This document shows positions 20,431 through 29,600 of a stretch of 55,699 nucleotides of DNA, piece after piece. The position numbers and the translations under genes were made by a program. The stretch covers positions 1 through 55,699 of the forward strand of contig JAGWMP010000002.1 in NCBI GenBank assembly GCA_028871705.1. The letters run 5' to 3'. The stretch comes from Gammaproteobacteria bacterium (lineage in GTDB: Bacteria; Pseudomonadota; Gammaproteobacteria; Steroidobacterales; Steroidobacteraceae). The notes below the pieces were generated by a model. It was given only the letters and a program-made list of their open reading frames with translations, was not told where the DNA came from and did not search any database. Within the stretch, counting starts at the first letter, position 1; each line of letters begins with the position of its first letter.

Positions 20431-21491
20431 TGCGCCGCCCCGGCGGCGGTGGCGCCCGTGCCGAGCGGGATCGTGCGGGCGCCGTCCTCGCCCACCACGG
20501 CGAGCGCGCCCGGCCCGGCGGCCAGCGCCGCCGCGAGCCCGCTGCGGTCGCTCTGCTGCTCGAGTGTGAAGGACTCCCCGCCGTCGCGGCTCACCAGCAC
20601 CACCCCGGCGAGGCCCACGACCGCGACGGTGCCGCCGGGCAGCCGCGCCGCCCCATCGAGCATCTCGACGGTGCCGGTCTCGAGGCGCCGCCAGCTCGCG
20701 CCGCCGTCCTCCGAGCGGTAGAGATTGCCGCGCATACCGCTCGCCAGCAGTGCCTCGCCGCCGAGCGGCAGCACGTCGAAGAACGAGCCCGTATAGGGCG
20801 AGGCGAGCTCGCGCCACCCGCTCCCCGCGTCGTCGGAGCGGTAGAGGTGTCCCGCCTCGCCGGCGATGTAGAGCCGCGCGCCGGGACCGCCCACGATGCG
20901 ATTGAGGTGATAGCCGCCGCCCGCCGCCTCCTCGGCCGCGCCGGAGGCGGCCGCGCGCGCCGCGCCCGCCGGCCGCGCCCGCGGGATCGGGGCAAAGGGG
21001 GGCGCGCTCCAGGTCGCGCCGCCGTCGGCGCTCGTGAGGTAAGTGCTGTAGGCGCCGACCGCGATGGCGGCGCCATTCGCGCCGCACCAGACGTCGAGCA
21101 GCGGGCGCTGCGCCTCGGGAGCGTGGTGGACCAGCCGCCAGTGCACGCCGGCATCGCTGGTCGCGAGGATCGCCTCGTCGTGGCCCACCGCGACGCCGCG
21201 GCGCTCATCGAAGAAGCACACGCCGGTGAGCAGCGCCTGGACCGGGACGCTCGCCGCCTGCGTCCAGCTCGAGCCCCGGTCGTCGGAATACACGATGACG
21301 CCGCGGTCGCCGACCGCCACCAGCCGACCGCCCGCGGGGGCGAGTGCGATGAGGAGTGCGTGCGCTGCGAGCGGCGCCTGCTCGGCGGGCAACGGCGCCG
21401 GTGCCGGCGCATCGGCCGCCGGACCGGCGGCGGCGTTCAGTGCCGCGGCCGCCGCCACCAGCGCCGCGAGCGCTGCGCGCCGATACACCAC
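20427..21491 (-). CDS. Exported YCF48/BNR-repeat beta-propeller protein
   Basis: The 354-residue protein has a hydrophobic, Ala-rich signal sequence and repeated WDR/BNR-type blades marked by S-x-D-x-G-x-x-W motifs (YSDDRGSSWTQ, TSDAGVHWRL, TSADGGATWS, SDDAGSGWREL, SEDGGASWRRL). These resemble YCF48, known in plants and cyanobacteria as HCF136, a photosystem II assembly factor. In bacteria without photosynthesis such propellers often sit beside RND transporters. The start is GTG at 21491, or the next codon, also GTG, 4 bp after the DUF1329 stop. A scaffold role within this export operon is inference. Confidence 0.85.
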   Translation of the reverse strand: MVYRRAALAALVAAAAALNAAAGPAADAPAPAPLPAEQAPLAAHALLIALAPAGGRLVAVGDRGVIVYSDDRGSSWTQAASVPVQALLTGVCFFDERRGVAVGHDEAILATSDAGVHWRLVHHAPEAQRPLLDVWCGANGAAIAVGAYSTYLTSADGGATWSAPPFAPIPRARPAGAARAAASGAAEEAAGGGYHLNRIVGGPGARLYIAGEAGHLYRSDDAGSGWRELASPYTGSFFDVLPLGGEALLASGMRGNLYRSEDGGASWRRLETGTVEMLDGAARLPGGTVAVVGLAGVVLVSRDGGESFTLEQQSDRSGLAAALAAGPGALAVVGEDGARTIPLGTGATAAGAAQ

Positions 21492-21495
21492 GGCG

Positions 21496-22857
21496 TCACC
21501 GGATGCCGCGGCGCTCCAGCATGCTCGGCTGGTAATCCTCGGGCGAGCGCTTGATGTCGAAATTGTAGGACTTGGGCTCCTCGTTCTGCAGGCCGAGAGC
21601 GAGGTAGCGTCCGTTGGAAAGGTCCATGACCAGCTCGAGCGTCGTCCACAGCGACGGCAGATCGTAGTAGTTCATGGCGTGCCCTTCCTGCACCCGGTAG
21701 AGCTGCCCGCGCGCGTCGTAGCAGTCGACCGCGAGGATCTGCCAGGAATCCTCGTCCACGTACAGCGTGCGGCGGCTGTAGAGGTGGCTCTGGCCGGGCT
21801 TCAACTTCGAGTCGACCACCCACACCCGGTGCAGCTCGTAGCGCGCCAGGTCCTGGTTCAGGTGGTTCTTGTGCAGCATGTCGCTGTACTTGATCTTCGG
21901 ATCCTGCAACCGGTAGGCGTTGTAGGGGACGTACATCTCCTTCTTGCCGACGATCGTCCAGTCGTAGCGCTGCGGGCTGCCGTTGTACATGTCGAACTGG
22001 TCGGCGGTGCGCAGGTTGTCGGCGTTGGTGCCCGGGTTGTCGAAGGCGACGTTGGGCGCGCGGCGCACGCGGCGCTGTCCGGGGTTGTACACCCAGGCGC
22101 GGCGGTTCTCTTTCGACTGATCGAGGGTCTCCTGCACAAGCAGGATCTCGCCCGCGAGGCGCGCCGGCGCGGTGGTCTCCTGCGTGAAGTAGAGCAGGAT
22201 GTTGTTCATCTTCGCCTCGGTCATGCCGGGCTCGTAGTACTGGAAGTAGAACTCCTCCTTGAAGTTCACGAGCGTGAAGCTGCCGCTCGCGGTGAGCGGC
22301 GCCTGGCCGACCTCGAGCGCGGCGGCGAGCCCGCGCCAGCGCGTCACGTGGTTCCAGTAGATCTCGACGCCCGATTGCGGGATCGGGAACGGCACGCCGC
22401 CGAGCGCGCCGGTGATGCCGTTGCCGTCGGGCACGAGCCGGCCGCTCACGGCATTGCGCCTGGTGGCCTCGTAGACGTGCTCGGGGGCCGCGGCGCTGCG
22501 GCGCGTCTGGTACACGATCATCTTGTAGTCGGGATAGGTCTTGAAGAGCGCCTTGTGCCCCTCGGTGAGCCTGGCGGTGTACTGCGCCATGTTGGCCGCG
22601 GTGATCGTGAACAGCGGCTTGTCGGCGGCGTACGGGTCGGGGTGATGGTCGCCCGAGTGGTAGTTGGGAAAGCCCGCATCGGCGGCAGACTTGAGGCCCC
22701 CCGTCCAGGCGGGAATCGTGCCGTCGGCGTTACCGGCCTTCTCGCCCCCGAGCGGCGTCAGGTCCGCGCCGAGCCGCGCGGCTTCCTGCGGGCTCACCGC
22801 CCCGTACGCCACCGGCGCCATGAGGAGCGCCGCCGTCAAGCTGATCACCGTCTTCAT
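21496..22857 (-). CDS. DUF1329 periplasmic LolB-like lipid-binding protein
   Basis: The 453-residue protein starts with a signal peptide (MKTVISLTAALLMAPVAYGA) and fits DUF1329. The typical opening is SPQEAARLGADLTPLGGEKAGN followed by DGTIPAWTGGL; further matches are RRVWVYNPGQRRVRRAP-like and YVDEDSWQILAVDCYD. Known DUF1329 structures have a half-barrel related to LolA/LolB, which suggests binding of a lipid or other hydrophobic ligand. ATG 22857 has GGAGGGGG nearby; an ATG five codons upstream is possible. It lies between the DUF1302 gene (47-bp gap) and the YCF48 gene (4-bp gap). Confidence 0.9.
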   Translation of the reverse strand: MKTVISLTAALLMAPVAYGAVSPQEAARLGADLTPLGGEKAGNADGTIPAWTGGLKSAADAGFPNYHSGDHHPDPYAADKPLFTITAANMAQYTARLTEGHKALFKTYPDYKMIVYQTRRSAAAPEHVYEATRRNAVSGRLVPDGNGITGALGGVPFPIPQSGVEIYWNHVTRWRGLAAALEVGQAPLTASGSFTLVNFKEEFYFQYYEPGMTEAKMNNILLYFTQETTAPARLAGEILLVQETLDQSKENRRAWVYNPGQRRVRRAPNVAFDNPGTNADNLRTADQFDMYNGSPQRYDWTIVGKKEMYVPYNAYRLQDPKIKYSDMLHKNHLNQDLARYELHRVWVVDSKLKPGQSHLYSRRTLYVDEDSWQILAVDCYDARGQLYRVQEGHAMNYYDLPSLWTTLELVMDLSNGRYLALGLQNEEPKSYNFDIKRSPEDYQPSMLERRGIR

Positions 22858-22904
22858 CGCAGCCCCCTCCATAGCCCATGCACGCCCATCGGGGCGCGCG
22901 CGGC

Positions 22905-25031
22905 TCAGAATGAGAATTTGACGGACGCCGCGAGAAAATCGCGATCGCCCAGCAGGTTGTACTGACCGGCGCCACCGTAGTGGGTGTAGGAGACGTCGAA
23001 CTCCCAGCGCTGCCGCGTGCTCGCGGTCACACCGACGGTGCTCCCATAGCGGCCGGCGAGGAACGCGCCTCCGGGACCGGGCGACACGCCGCTCACGTCC
23101 TGACTCCAGGTGAAGTGCGGCAGCAGGTTCCAGTCGCCGATGAGGTTGTCGTACTCGAGGCGGCCGGCGAGCACGTAGCCCCAGGCGAAGTCGCTCGCGA
23201 ACGCCGAGCCCGGGATGACGCACTGGAAGCCCGCGTTGACGCACTGGCCGTTGACCGCCGGGAACTCCGGGTAGCCGCCGAGGTTCGGGTTGCCGCTGAG
23301 CGTGCCCGGCCCGCCGAAGCGCAATCCGAAGCCCTGGGGACCGCCCGAGTACTTGTTCGGCAGCGAGGCGTAGTCGGCCCCGGCCTCGGCGACCAGGACA
23401 GCCTGGGAGGCCTTGAGGACGTTGGCCCATACCTGGGTCGCGGTGACGTCGAAGTGCCAGGTGTCCTTGAGCTCATAGCCCTGTACGGTCTGCCCGAGCC
23501 CGTAGAGGCCGAACTGGTTGCAGCCCGTGATGGGCGTGGCGGAGGCCGGAACGCAGCGCCCGGGACCGGTGGTCGGCTCGCCGAGCAGCTTCGCGATCCC
23601 CGTCTCGAAGGGGCTGAGCGAGGCATAGATCAGCTCGGGCAGATCCAGCTGCAGCGGCACGTCGTGACGGTAGGCGACCTCGCCCTGCAGCGCGGTACCC
23701 GTCGCCTGGATCTGGGTGTTGAACGAGAGTCCCAGCATCTTGATATTGGTCGGGAACTGCTCGACGTAGCCCTGGGAGGCGGCGTACTCGTTGGCCGCGA
23801 TGTTGCTCGCCTGGTTGTTGACGTTGCCGCCGGCGCGCAGGGTGTTGGCGCCGATGGTGGCGTACTCGGTCGCGGTGGCTGCGCTCAGATTTCCGCCCTG
23901 CGTCGCGGCGGCCTGCTGCCCGACGGCGGCGCCCGTCGCGACCGCCTCCGCGAACGGCAGCCCGGCGGCGAGCGCCTGCGCGGCGGCGCCCACGGCGTTG
24001 ACGGCGCCCCAGGCGTTGCCGAAGCCCACCTGCGAGCCCGACTGGATGGAGATGAGGGGCAGCCTGCTCGTGTAGTTGAGGAAGTAGAAGCCGAGCTCGG
24101 TGCCCTGGCTGAAGTTCGGCAGGTACCACTTGAACTTGATGCCCGCCTGGCCGGAGTTGGGGGGGCGTTCGTCCGGCAGCCGCGGGATCGCCTGGAAGTT
24201 GCTGATGAGACCGCCGCCGAGCGGGCTGAAATCGACACCCTGATCGGAGAGCGCGCCGAAGCCGAGCACGATCTTGTTGCCGCCGGCGCCGGCGATGTCG
24301 TTGGTGCTGAAGTAGGCGCCATCGGGCTCGATGATGTCCTGGTGCCAGTCGAAGAGGTACAGCAGCTGCGTGCTCAGGTTCTTGGTGAGCTGCAGGTTGA
24401 GCACCACCGACTCATCCGGCAGCAGCGCCTGCTTGAGCTCGGCGCCGGGCACCTGCAGAGCCGTCACGTCGAAGTAGTCGACCTGATTGAGACCTCCCGG
24501 GATGAACGTGCTTTCACCCCAGTCGATGACCTGGCGGCCGACCCGCAGCTCCGATGGCATCGAGCCCATGTTCCAGCGCAGGTAGCCGAAGGCATCCAGC
24601 AGCCGTGTGTAGCTGCCGACCACGTCCTTGGCGCCCTGCGAGAGCGGAGTGCGCTCGGCGAACCCGCCCATGACGTAGAAATCGTAGAGGCCCGAGCCGC
24701 GCACGAACACGCCGGCCTTTTCCTTATAGTTGAGCGAGAGCTCGGTGACGCCGGTGAGCGCCTCGGTGAAGGTACTGCCCTTGGCGTAGTTCAGGTCGCC
24801 GTCGTCGATGTTGGGTCCGTAGCCGCACCCTCCGTCGGCGATGGCGATGAACGCGCAATTGCGTCCGCCGATGCGCCACCCCTGGCCGTAGCCAATGGTG
24901 GTGTCCCACGAGCCGCTCCAGTCCCCTGACGAGAAATCGACTGCCCGCGCCTGCGGTGCCGCGCACAATGCCAGGCAGACCGCCGCGGGGGCGATCAGCA
25001 GCCCGCGACGCCCCATGTGAACTTTCCTCAT
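22905..25031 (-). CDS. DUF1302 outer-membrane beta-barrel protein
   Basis: The 708-residue protein has a signal peptide ending near AQARA and the DUF1302 opening VDFSSGDWSGSWDTTIGYGQ. Typical blocks include LRVGRQVIDWGESTFIPGG and YLFDWHQDIIEPDGAYFS, followed by KFKWYLPNFSQGTELGFYFL. It ends AASVKFSF, again an outer-membrane barrel C-terminus. DUF1302 proteins are large porin-like barrels often encoded next to DUF1329. It is the first gene of the operon that runs to the RND transporter at 18061. Either the ATG at 25031 (GGGGGAG upstream) or the ATG at 25016 could be the start. Confidence 0.9.
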   Translation of the reverse strand: MRKVHMGRRGLLIAPAAVCLALCAAPQARAVDFSSGDWSGSWDTTIGYGQGWRIGGRNCAFIAIADGGCGYGPNIDDGDLNYAKGSTFTEALTGVTELSLNYKEKAGVFVRGSGLYDFYVMGGFAERTPLSQGAKDVVGSYTRLLDAFGYLRWNMGSMPSELRVGRQVIDWGESTFIPGGLNQVDYFDVTALQVPGAELKQALLPDESVVLNLQLTKNLSTQLLYLFDWHQDIIEPDGAYFSTNDIAGAGGNKIVLGFGALSDQGVDFSPLGGGLISNFQAIPRLPDERPPNSGQAGIKFKWYLPNFSQGTELGFYFLNYTSRLPLISIQSGSQVGFGNAWGAVNAVGAAAQALAAGLPFAEAVATGAAVGQQAAATQGGNLSAATATEYATIGANTLRAGGNVNNQASNIAANEYAASQGYVEQFPTNIKMLGLSFNTQIQATGTALQGEVAYRHDVPLQLDLPELIYASLSPFETGIAKLLGEPTTGPGRCVPASATPITGCNQFGLYGLGQTVQGYELKDTWHFDVTATQVWANVLKASQAVLVAEAGADYASLPNKYSGGPQGFGLRFGGPGTLSGNPNLGGYPEFPAVNGQCVNAGFQCVIPGSAFASDFAWGYVLAGRLEYDNLIGDWNLLPHFTWSQDVSGVSPGPGGAFLAGRYGSTVGVTASTRQRWEFDVSYTHYGGAGQYNLLGDRDFLAASVKFSF

Positions 25032-25255
25032 GTCTCCCCCTGCTGCCTTGCGGCCCGGCGCCTGTGTCCGGGATATCTGATTTGCGACTGGTTCGCTGCT
25101 GGCGCCTGCACGCCGGGTTCTTGTTTGTTCCGCAACACAAGACCTGCGCGTCGGAGTCTACGACTCGGCCACGCGGGGCGGCAAGCAGCTGGCGAATCAG
25201 CGTCCTATGATGTACCGCCGCCACTACCGGGCGGCGCCAGGCAGCCGTGGCGCAA

Positions 25256-26059
25256 ATGGATACTTTCACCGGCAGGACCGTTCTGATCACCGGAGCCTCG
25301 ACCGGCATCGGGCGCGCGCTCGCGCTCGAGCTGGCCCGCGCCGGGGCGCGGCTCGCGCTCACTGCGCGCGACGCGGCGCGCCTTGGCGCCACGGCCGCGG
25401 AGTGTGCGGCGCTCGGCGCCGAGGTACTCGCCGTTCCCGGGGACGTCGCCGTCGCCGCGGACTGCCGCACGGCCGTCGCGCGCACGGTGGAGCGCTTCGG
25501 CGCCCTCGACGTGCTGGTGAACAACGCCGGCATGACCATGTGGGCGCGCTTCGATCAGCTCGCCGACCTCGGGGGTCTCGAGCGGCTGCTCGCGGTCAAC
25601 TACCTCGGCGCGGCGCGCGTGACCGCGGCGGCGCTGCCGTATCTCAAGAGCGCGCGCGGGCTGATCGTGGCGGTGGCGAGCATCGCCGGACTCACCGGCG
25701 TACCCGAGCGTACCGGCTATGCCGCCAGCAAGCACGCCATGGTCGGCTTCTTCGAGTCGCTGCGCATCGAGCTCGAGAGCTGCGGCGTCGGCGTGACGAT
25801 CGTGGCCCCGGACTTCGTCAAGAGCGAGCTGCACAAGGCGGCCCTCGGACCCGACGGCCGCCCCCTCGGCAAGACCCCGATGGACGAGCCGCGCATCATG
25901 ACCAGCGAGGAATGCGCGCACCTCATGATGGGGGCGATCGCCAGGCGCCAGCGCCTCCTCATCACCTCGCGACGCGGGCGGCTCGGGCGCTGGGCGCGCC
26001 TGGTGGCACCGGGCCTGGTCGATTCACTCGCCGCCCGCGCCATTCGCCTGCGGCGCTGA
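25256..26059 (+). CDS. Short-chain dehydrogenase/reductase
   Basis: This is a classical NAD(P)-dependent SDR of about 267 residues with the cofactor motif TGASTGIGRA, the NNAG motif (VLVNNAGMT), the catalytic Ser in VASIAGLTG and the YAASKHA motif (YxxxK). The C-terminal tail is basic and hydrophobic (LLITSRRGRLGRWARLV), a feature of SDRs such as DHRS7-like and membrane-associated forms. ATG 25256 gives MDTFTGRTVLITG; a GTG 9 bases upstream is also possible and neither has a strong ribosome binding site. It is divergent from the DUF1302 operon, so the two share a 215-bp regulatory region. The substrate is unknown. Confidence 0.88.
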   Translation: MDTFTGRTVLITGASTGIGRALALELARAGARLALTARDAARLGATAAECAALGAEVLAVPGDVAVAADCRTAVARTVERFGALDVLVNNAGMTMWARFDQLADLGGLERLLAVNYLGAARVTAAALPYLKSARGLIVAVASIAGLTGVPERTGYAASKHAMVGFFESLRIELESCGVGVTIVAPDFVKSELHKAALGPDGRPLGKTPMDEPRIMTSEECAHLMMGAIARRQRLLITSRRGRLGRWARLVAPGLVDSLAARAIRLRR

Positions 26060-26078
26060 GCGCGCGGCGCCCGCGCCC

Positions 26079-26600
26079 TCACTCGAAGGCGATCGCCGGC
26101 AGATCGAGCGCGATGAGGAAGTACTCGAACAGGTGCTGGATCACGCGGATCTGGTTGTGGAGGCGATGATCGCTCTCGAGCAGGTGCAGCGCCGCACGGT
26201 TGCTCTGCGCGAAGCGCACGCTGTGCTCGAACGGCACCACCTCGTCGCGCCAGCCGTGCACCACCGCCGCCGGACAGTCGACGCCGCCGGCGCGCAGCTC
26301 CGGCAACCCCTCGAGGTACAGCGCCGGCGCCATGAGAAACACGCCACGGGCGTGCAGCAGCGAGGCGGAGGCGACCGCCACGTAGCCGCCCATGCTCGAG
26401 CCGACCAGCACCAGGTCGCCGGCCAGCTCCTTGCAGAAGTCGACCAGCTTCGCGACGCGCGCGCGCGGCTGGTCGATGCCGCGGTAGTCGACCGAGTGCG
26501 CCTCGTAGCCCTCGCTGCGCGCCACTTCCGCGAGCGCGGTGATCTTGCGTCCCCAGGGACCGCTTTCCTGTCCGTGGGAAAAGACGACGTGACGGGTCAC
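26079..26600 (-). CDS. YqiA-like alpha/beta hydrolase
   Basis: The 173-residue small alpha/beta hydrolase has the nucleophile elbow LVGSSMGGYVA (GxSxG type), an Asp in the loop VVHGWRDEVVPF and a His near ESDHRLHN, giving a complete triad. The short N-terminus (VTRHVVFSHGQESGPWG) fits RBBP9/YqiA-type hydrolases. The GTG at 26600 is chosen because GGAGG lies 5 bases upstream; a longer frame starting at 26696 would overlap the divergent oxoprolinase start. It converges on the SDR gene, 19 bp apart. The substrate is unknown. Confidence 0.82.
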   Translation of the reverse strand: MTRHVVFSHGQESGPWGRKITALAEVARSEGYEAHSVDYRGIDQPRARVAKLVDFCKELAGDLVLVGSSMGGYVAVASASLLHARGVFLMAPALYLEGLPELRAGGVDCPAAVVHGWRDEVVPFEHSVRFAQSNRAALHLLESDHRLHNQIRVIQHLFEYFLIALDLPAIAFE

Positions 26601-26656
26601 GAACGCCTCCACGCTGCCGCCGCCGGGCTTGGGTGCCGGATCCGCATGGGCGAATA

Positions 26657-29600
26657 ATGCAGGCAATGGAAACGTTAAGCCAATCGGAAACGGCAAGCGC
26701 GCGGGCGCCGGGCTGGCAGTTCTGGATCGATCGCGGCGGCACCTTCACCGACGTGGTCGCCCTCGCACCCGACGGTGCGCTGCACATCCGCAAGGTGCTG
26801 TCGGCGCCCGCCGGCAGCGGCGCTGACGCCGATCCGGGCCTCGCCGCCGCGCGCGAGCTGCGCGCCGCGTTGGACCCCGGGGCGCCGGTCGTGGAAGTGA
26901 AGGTCGGGACCACCGTGGCAACCAACGCGCTGCTGACGCGCGGTGGCGAGCCGGTGGTGCTCCTCACCACCGCCGGCTTCGCCGATGCGCTGCGCGTCGG
27001 CTACCAGAACCGCCCCGACATCTTCGCGCGCCGCATCGTGCTGCCGCAGCCGCTCTATACCGCGGTCATCGAGGCCGAGGAACGCATCGACGCCGACGGG
27101 CGCGTGCTCGTGCCGCTCGCCCTCGAGCGGCTGCGGGCGGACCTCACGCGCGCGCGGCGCGCCGGACGGCGCGCGCTCGCCATCGTGTTCATGCACGGCT
27201 GGCGCCACGGCGCGCATGAGCGCGCCGCCGCGGCCCTCGCCCGCGAGCTCGGCTTCGAGGAAGTCTCGGTGTCGCACGAGCTCTCGCCGCTGGTGCGCTA
27301 CGTGACGCGCGGCGACACCACGGTGCTCAACGCCTACCTGGCGCTGCCGCTGCGCGTCTACGTCGGGGGCCTCAGGGCGCAGCTCGCCGCGCTCGACAGC
27401 GGCGCGCGTCTCGCCTTCATGCAGAGCAACGGCGGCTTGGCGGACGCGGCCGCGTTCCACGCCCTCGCGAGCGTGCTGTCGGGGCCGGCGGGCGGACTGA
27501 TCGGCATGCACTGGGTGGGCGAGCGCGTGGGTACGCCGAAGCTCATCGGCTTCGACATGGGCGGCACCTCGACCGACGTCTCGCTCATCGACGGTGCGCT
27601 GCCGCAGCGATTCGAGCACACCATCGCCGGGGTGCGCCTCACGCAGCCGATGCTCGACGTGCACACCATCGCCGCCGGCGGCGGCTCCATCCTGAGCTAC
27701 CGCGACGGGCGCTTCGCGGTGGGTCCGGCCTCGGCGGGCGCGGCTCCGGGACCGGCGTGCTACCGGCGCGGCGGGCCGCTCACGCTCACCGACGTGCAGG
27801 TGCTGCTCGGGCACCTGCGCCCCGACACCCTGCCGGCGCTGTTCGGCAACGACGGCCGCGCGCGCATCGACGCCGAGGTGGTCGCGGACAGGTTCGCGGC
27901 GCTCGCGGCCGAGGTGAGCGCGCGGGTGGCGCACGGCTGCTCGGCGGAGCTCGTGGCGGAGTCGTTCCTCGAGGTCGGCGTCGAGTCGATGGCCAATGCC
28001 ATCCGCCAGGTGTCGGCGCGCCAGGGGCTCGATGCCGGCGACTTCACGCTGTTCTGCTTCGGCGGGGCGGCCGGCCAGCACGCCTGCCGCGTGGCGCAGG
28101 CCGCCGGGATGCGCCGGGTGCTGGTGCATCCGCTCGCGAGCGTGCTGTCGGCATTCGGCATCGGCGTGGCGGACCGCCTGGCAGTGCGCCGCGCGAGTCT
28201 GCGGGCGCCGCTCACCGCGGCCGGCCTCGGGGAGGCGCGCCTCGAGCTCGAGCGCCTCGAGGCGCGCGCGCGCGCCGAGCTCGCCGCGTTCGCCGCGGCG
28301 CCCGAACGGGTGCGGGTGGCATGGCTGCTCGAGGTGCGCGCCGGCGACAGCGAAGTGACGCTCTCGGTGGCCTATGGCGCGCTCGGGGAGGTGCGCGAGC
28401 GCTTCCACGCCGAGCACCTGAAGCGCTTCGGCTTCGCCGCCCACAGCCTCGAGGCGGTGATCGAGGCGGTGCGCGCCGAGGCGCGCCTCACTTCGCTCGA
28501 CGGCGCAAGGCTGACAATCCCCGCGCCGGCGGTGCCGGCGGCCCTGCCGCCGACCGCGCGCGCCTGGTTCGCGGGCTGGCGCGAGGTGCCGCTCGTCTCG
28601 ATGGCGACTCTGGAGGAGACGCTTGCGGGACCTGCGCTCATCGTCGAGCCGCACAGCACCGTGGTGCTCGAGAGCGGCTGGCAGGCGCGCCGCCTCGAGG
28701 GCGGGGAGCTCCTGCTCGAGAGCCAGGCAGCCGCCGGCGGCGGCGGCGAGCACGCCGCCGATCCGGCGCGCATCGAGATCTCCAACAATCTCTTCATGCA
28801 CATCGCCGAGCAGATGGGCGAGGTGCTCAAAGCCACCGCCCAGTCGGTGAACATCCGCGAGCGCCTCGACTACTCCTGCGCGCTGTTCGACGCGCAGGGG
28901 GGCCTGGTCGCCAACGCGCCGCACATGCCGGTGCACCTGGGGTCGATGGGCGCGAGCGTGCGCGCGGTCATCGAGGCGCGGCGCGGGCAGCTGCGGCCCG
29001 GGGACTCCTGGCTCCTCAACAGTCCCTACCACGGCGGCACCCATCTGCCCGACATGACCGTGGTCACGCCGGTCTTCAGCGGCGGCGGCGCTGCGCCCGA
29101 CTTCTTCGTCGCCTCGCGCGCCCACCACGCCGACATCGGCGGGGTGACGCCGGGCTCAATGCCGCCCTTCAGCCGCGACATAGAAGAGGAAGGGGCGCTG
29201 TTCGAGTGTTTCCACATGGTGGAGGACTCGCGGCTGAGGGAGCGGGAGCTGCGCGCCGCGCTCGCCGCCGGACGCTGGCCGGCGCGCCGCCCCGCGCAGA
29301 ACCTCGCGGATCTGCGCGCGCAGCTCGCCGCCAACGCGCGCGGCATCGCCGAGATCGGCCGCGCGCTCGAGCGCTACGGGCTCGCCGGCCTCAGCGCCCG
29401 CATGCGCGAGGTGCAGGACAACGCCGCGCTCGCGGTGCGCGAGTGCCTCGGTGCGTGCTCGAGCGGCGAGTTCCGCTACGAGATGGACGGCGGCTTCTGC
29501 GTCGCGGTGCGCATCGACATCGACCGCGACGCGCGCCGCGCGCGCATCGATTTCACCGGCTCCTCGCCCCAGGGCCCGCACAACTTCAACGCCCCGCGCG

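Noticed and set aside
18304-20721. Plus-strand open frame of about 800 codons opposite the RND gene
   Set aside because: Its product is a run of His, Asp, Arg and Gly typical of antisense frames; the minus strand has a clear transporter.
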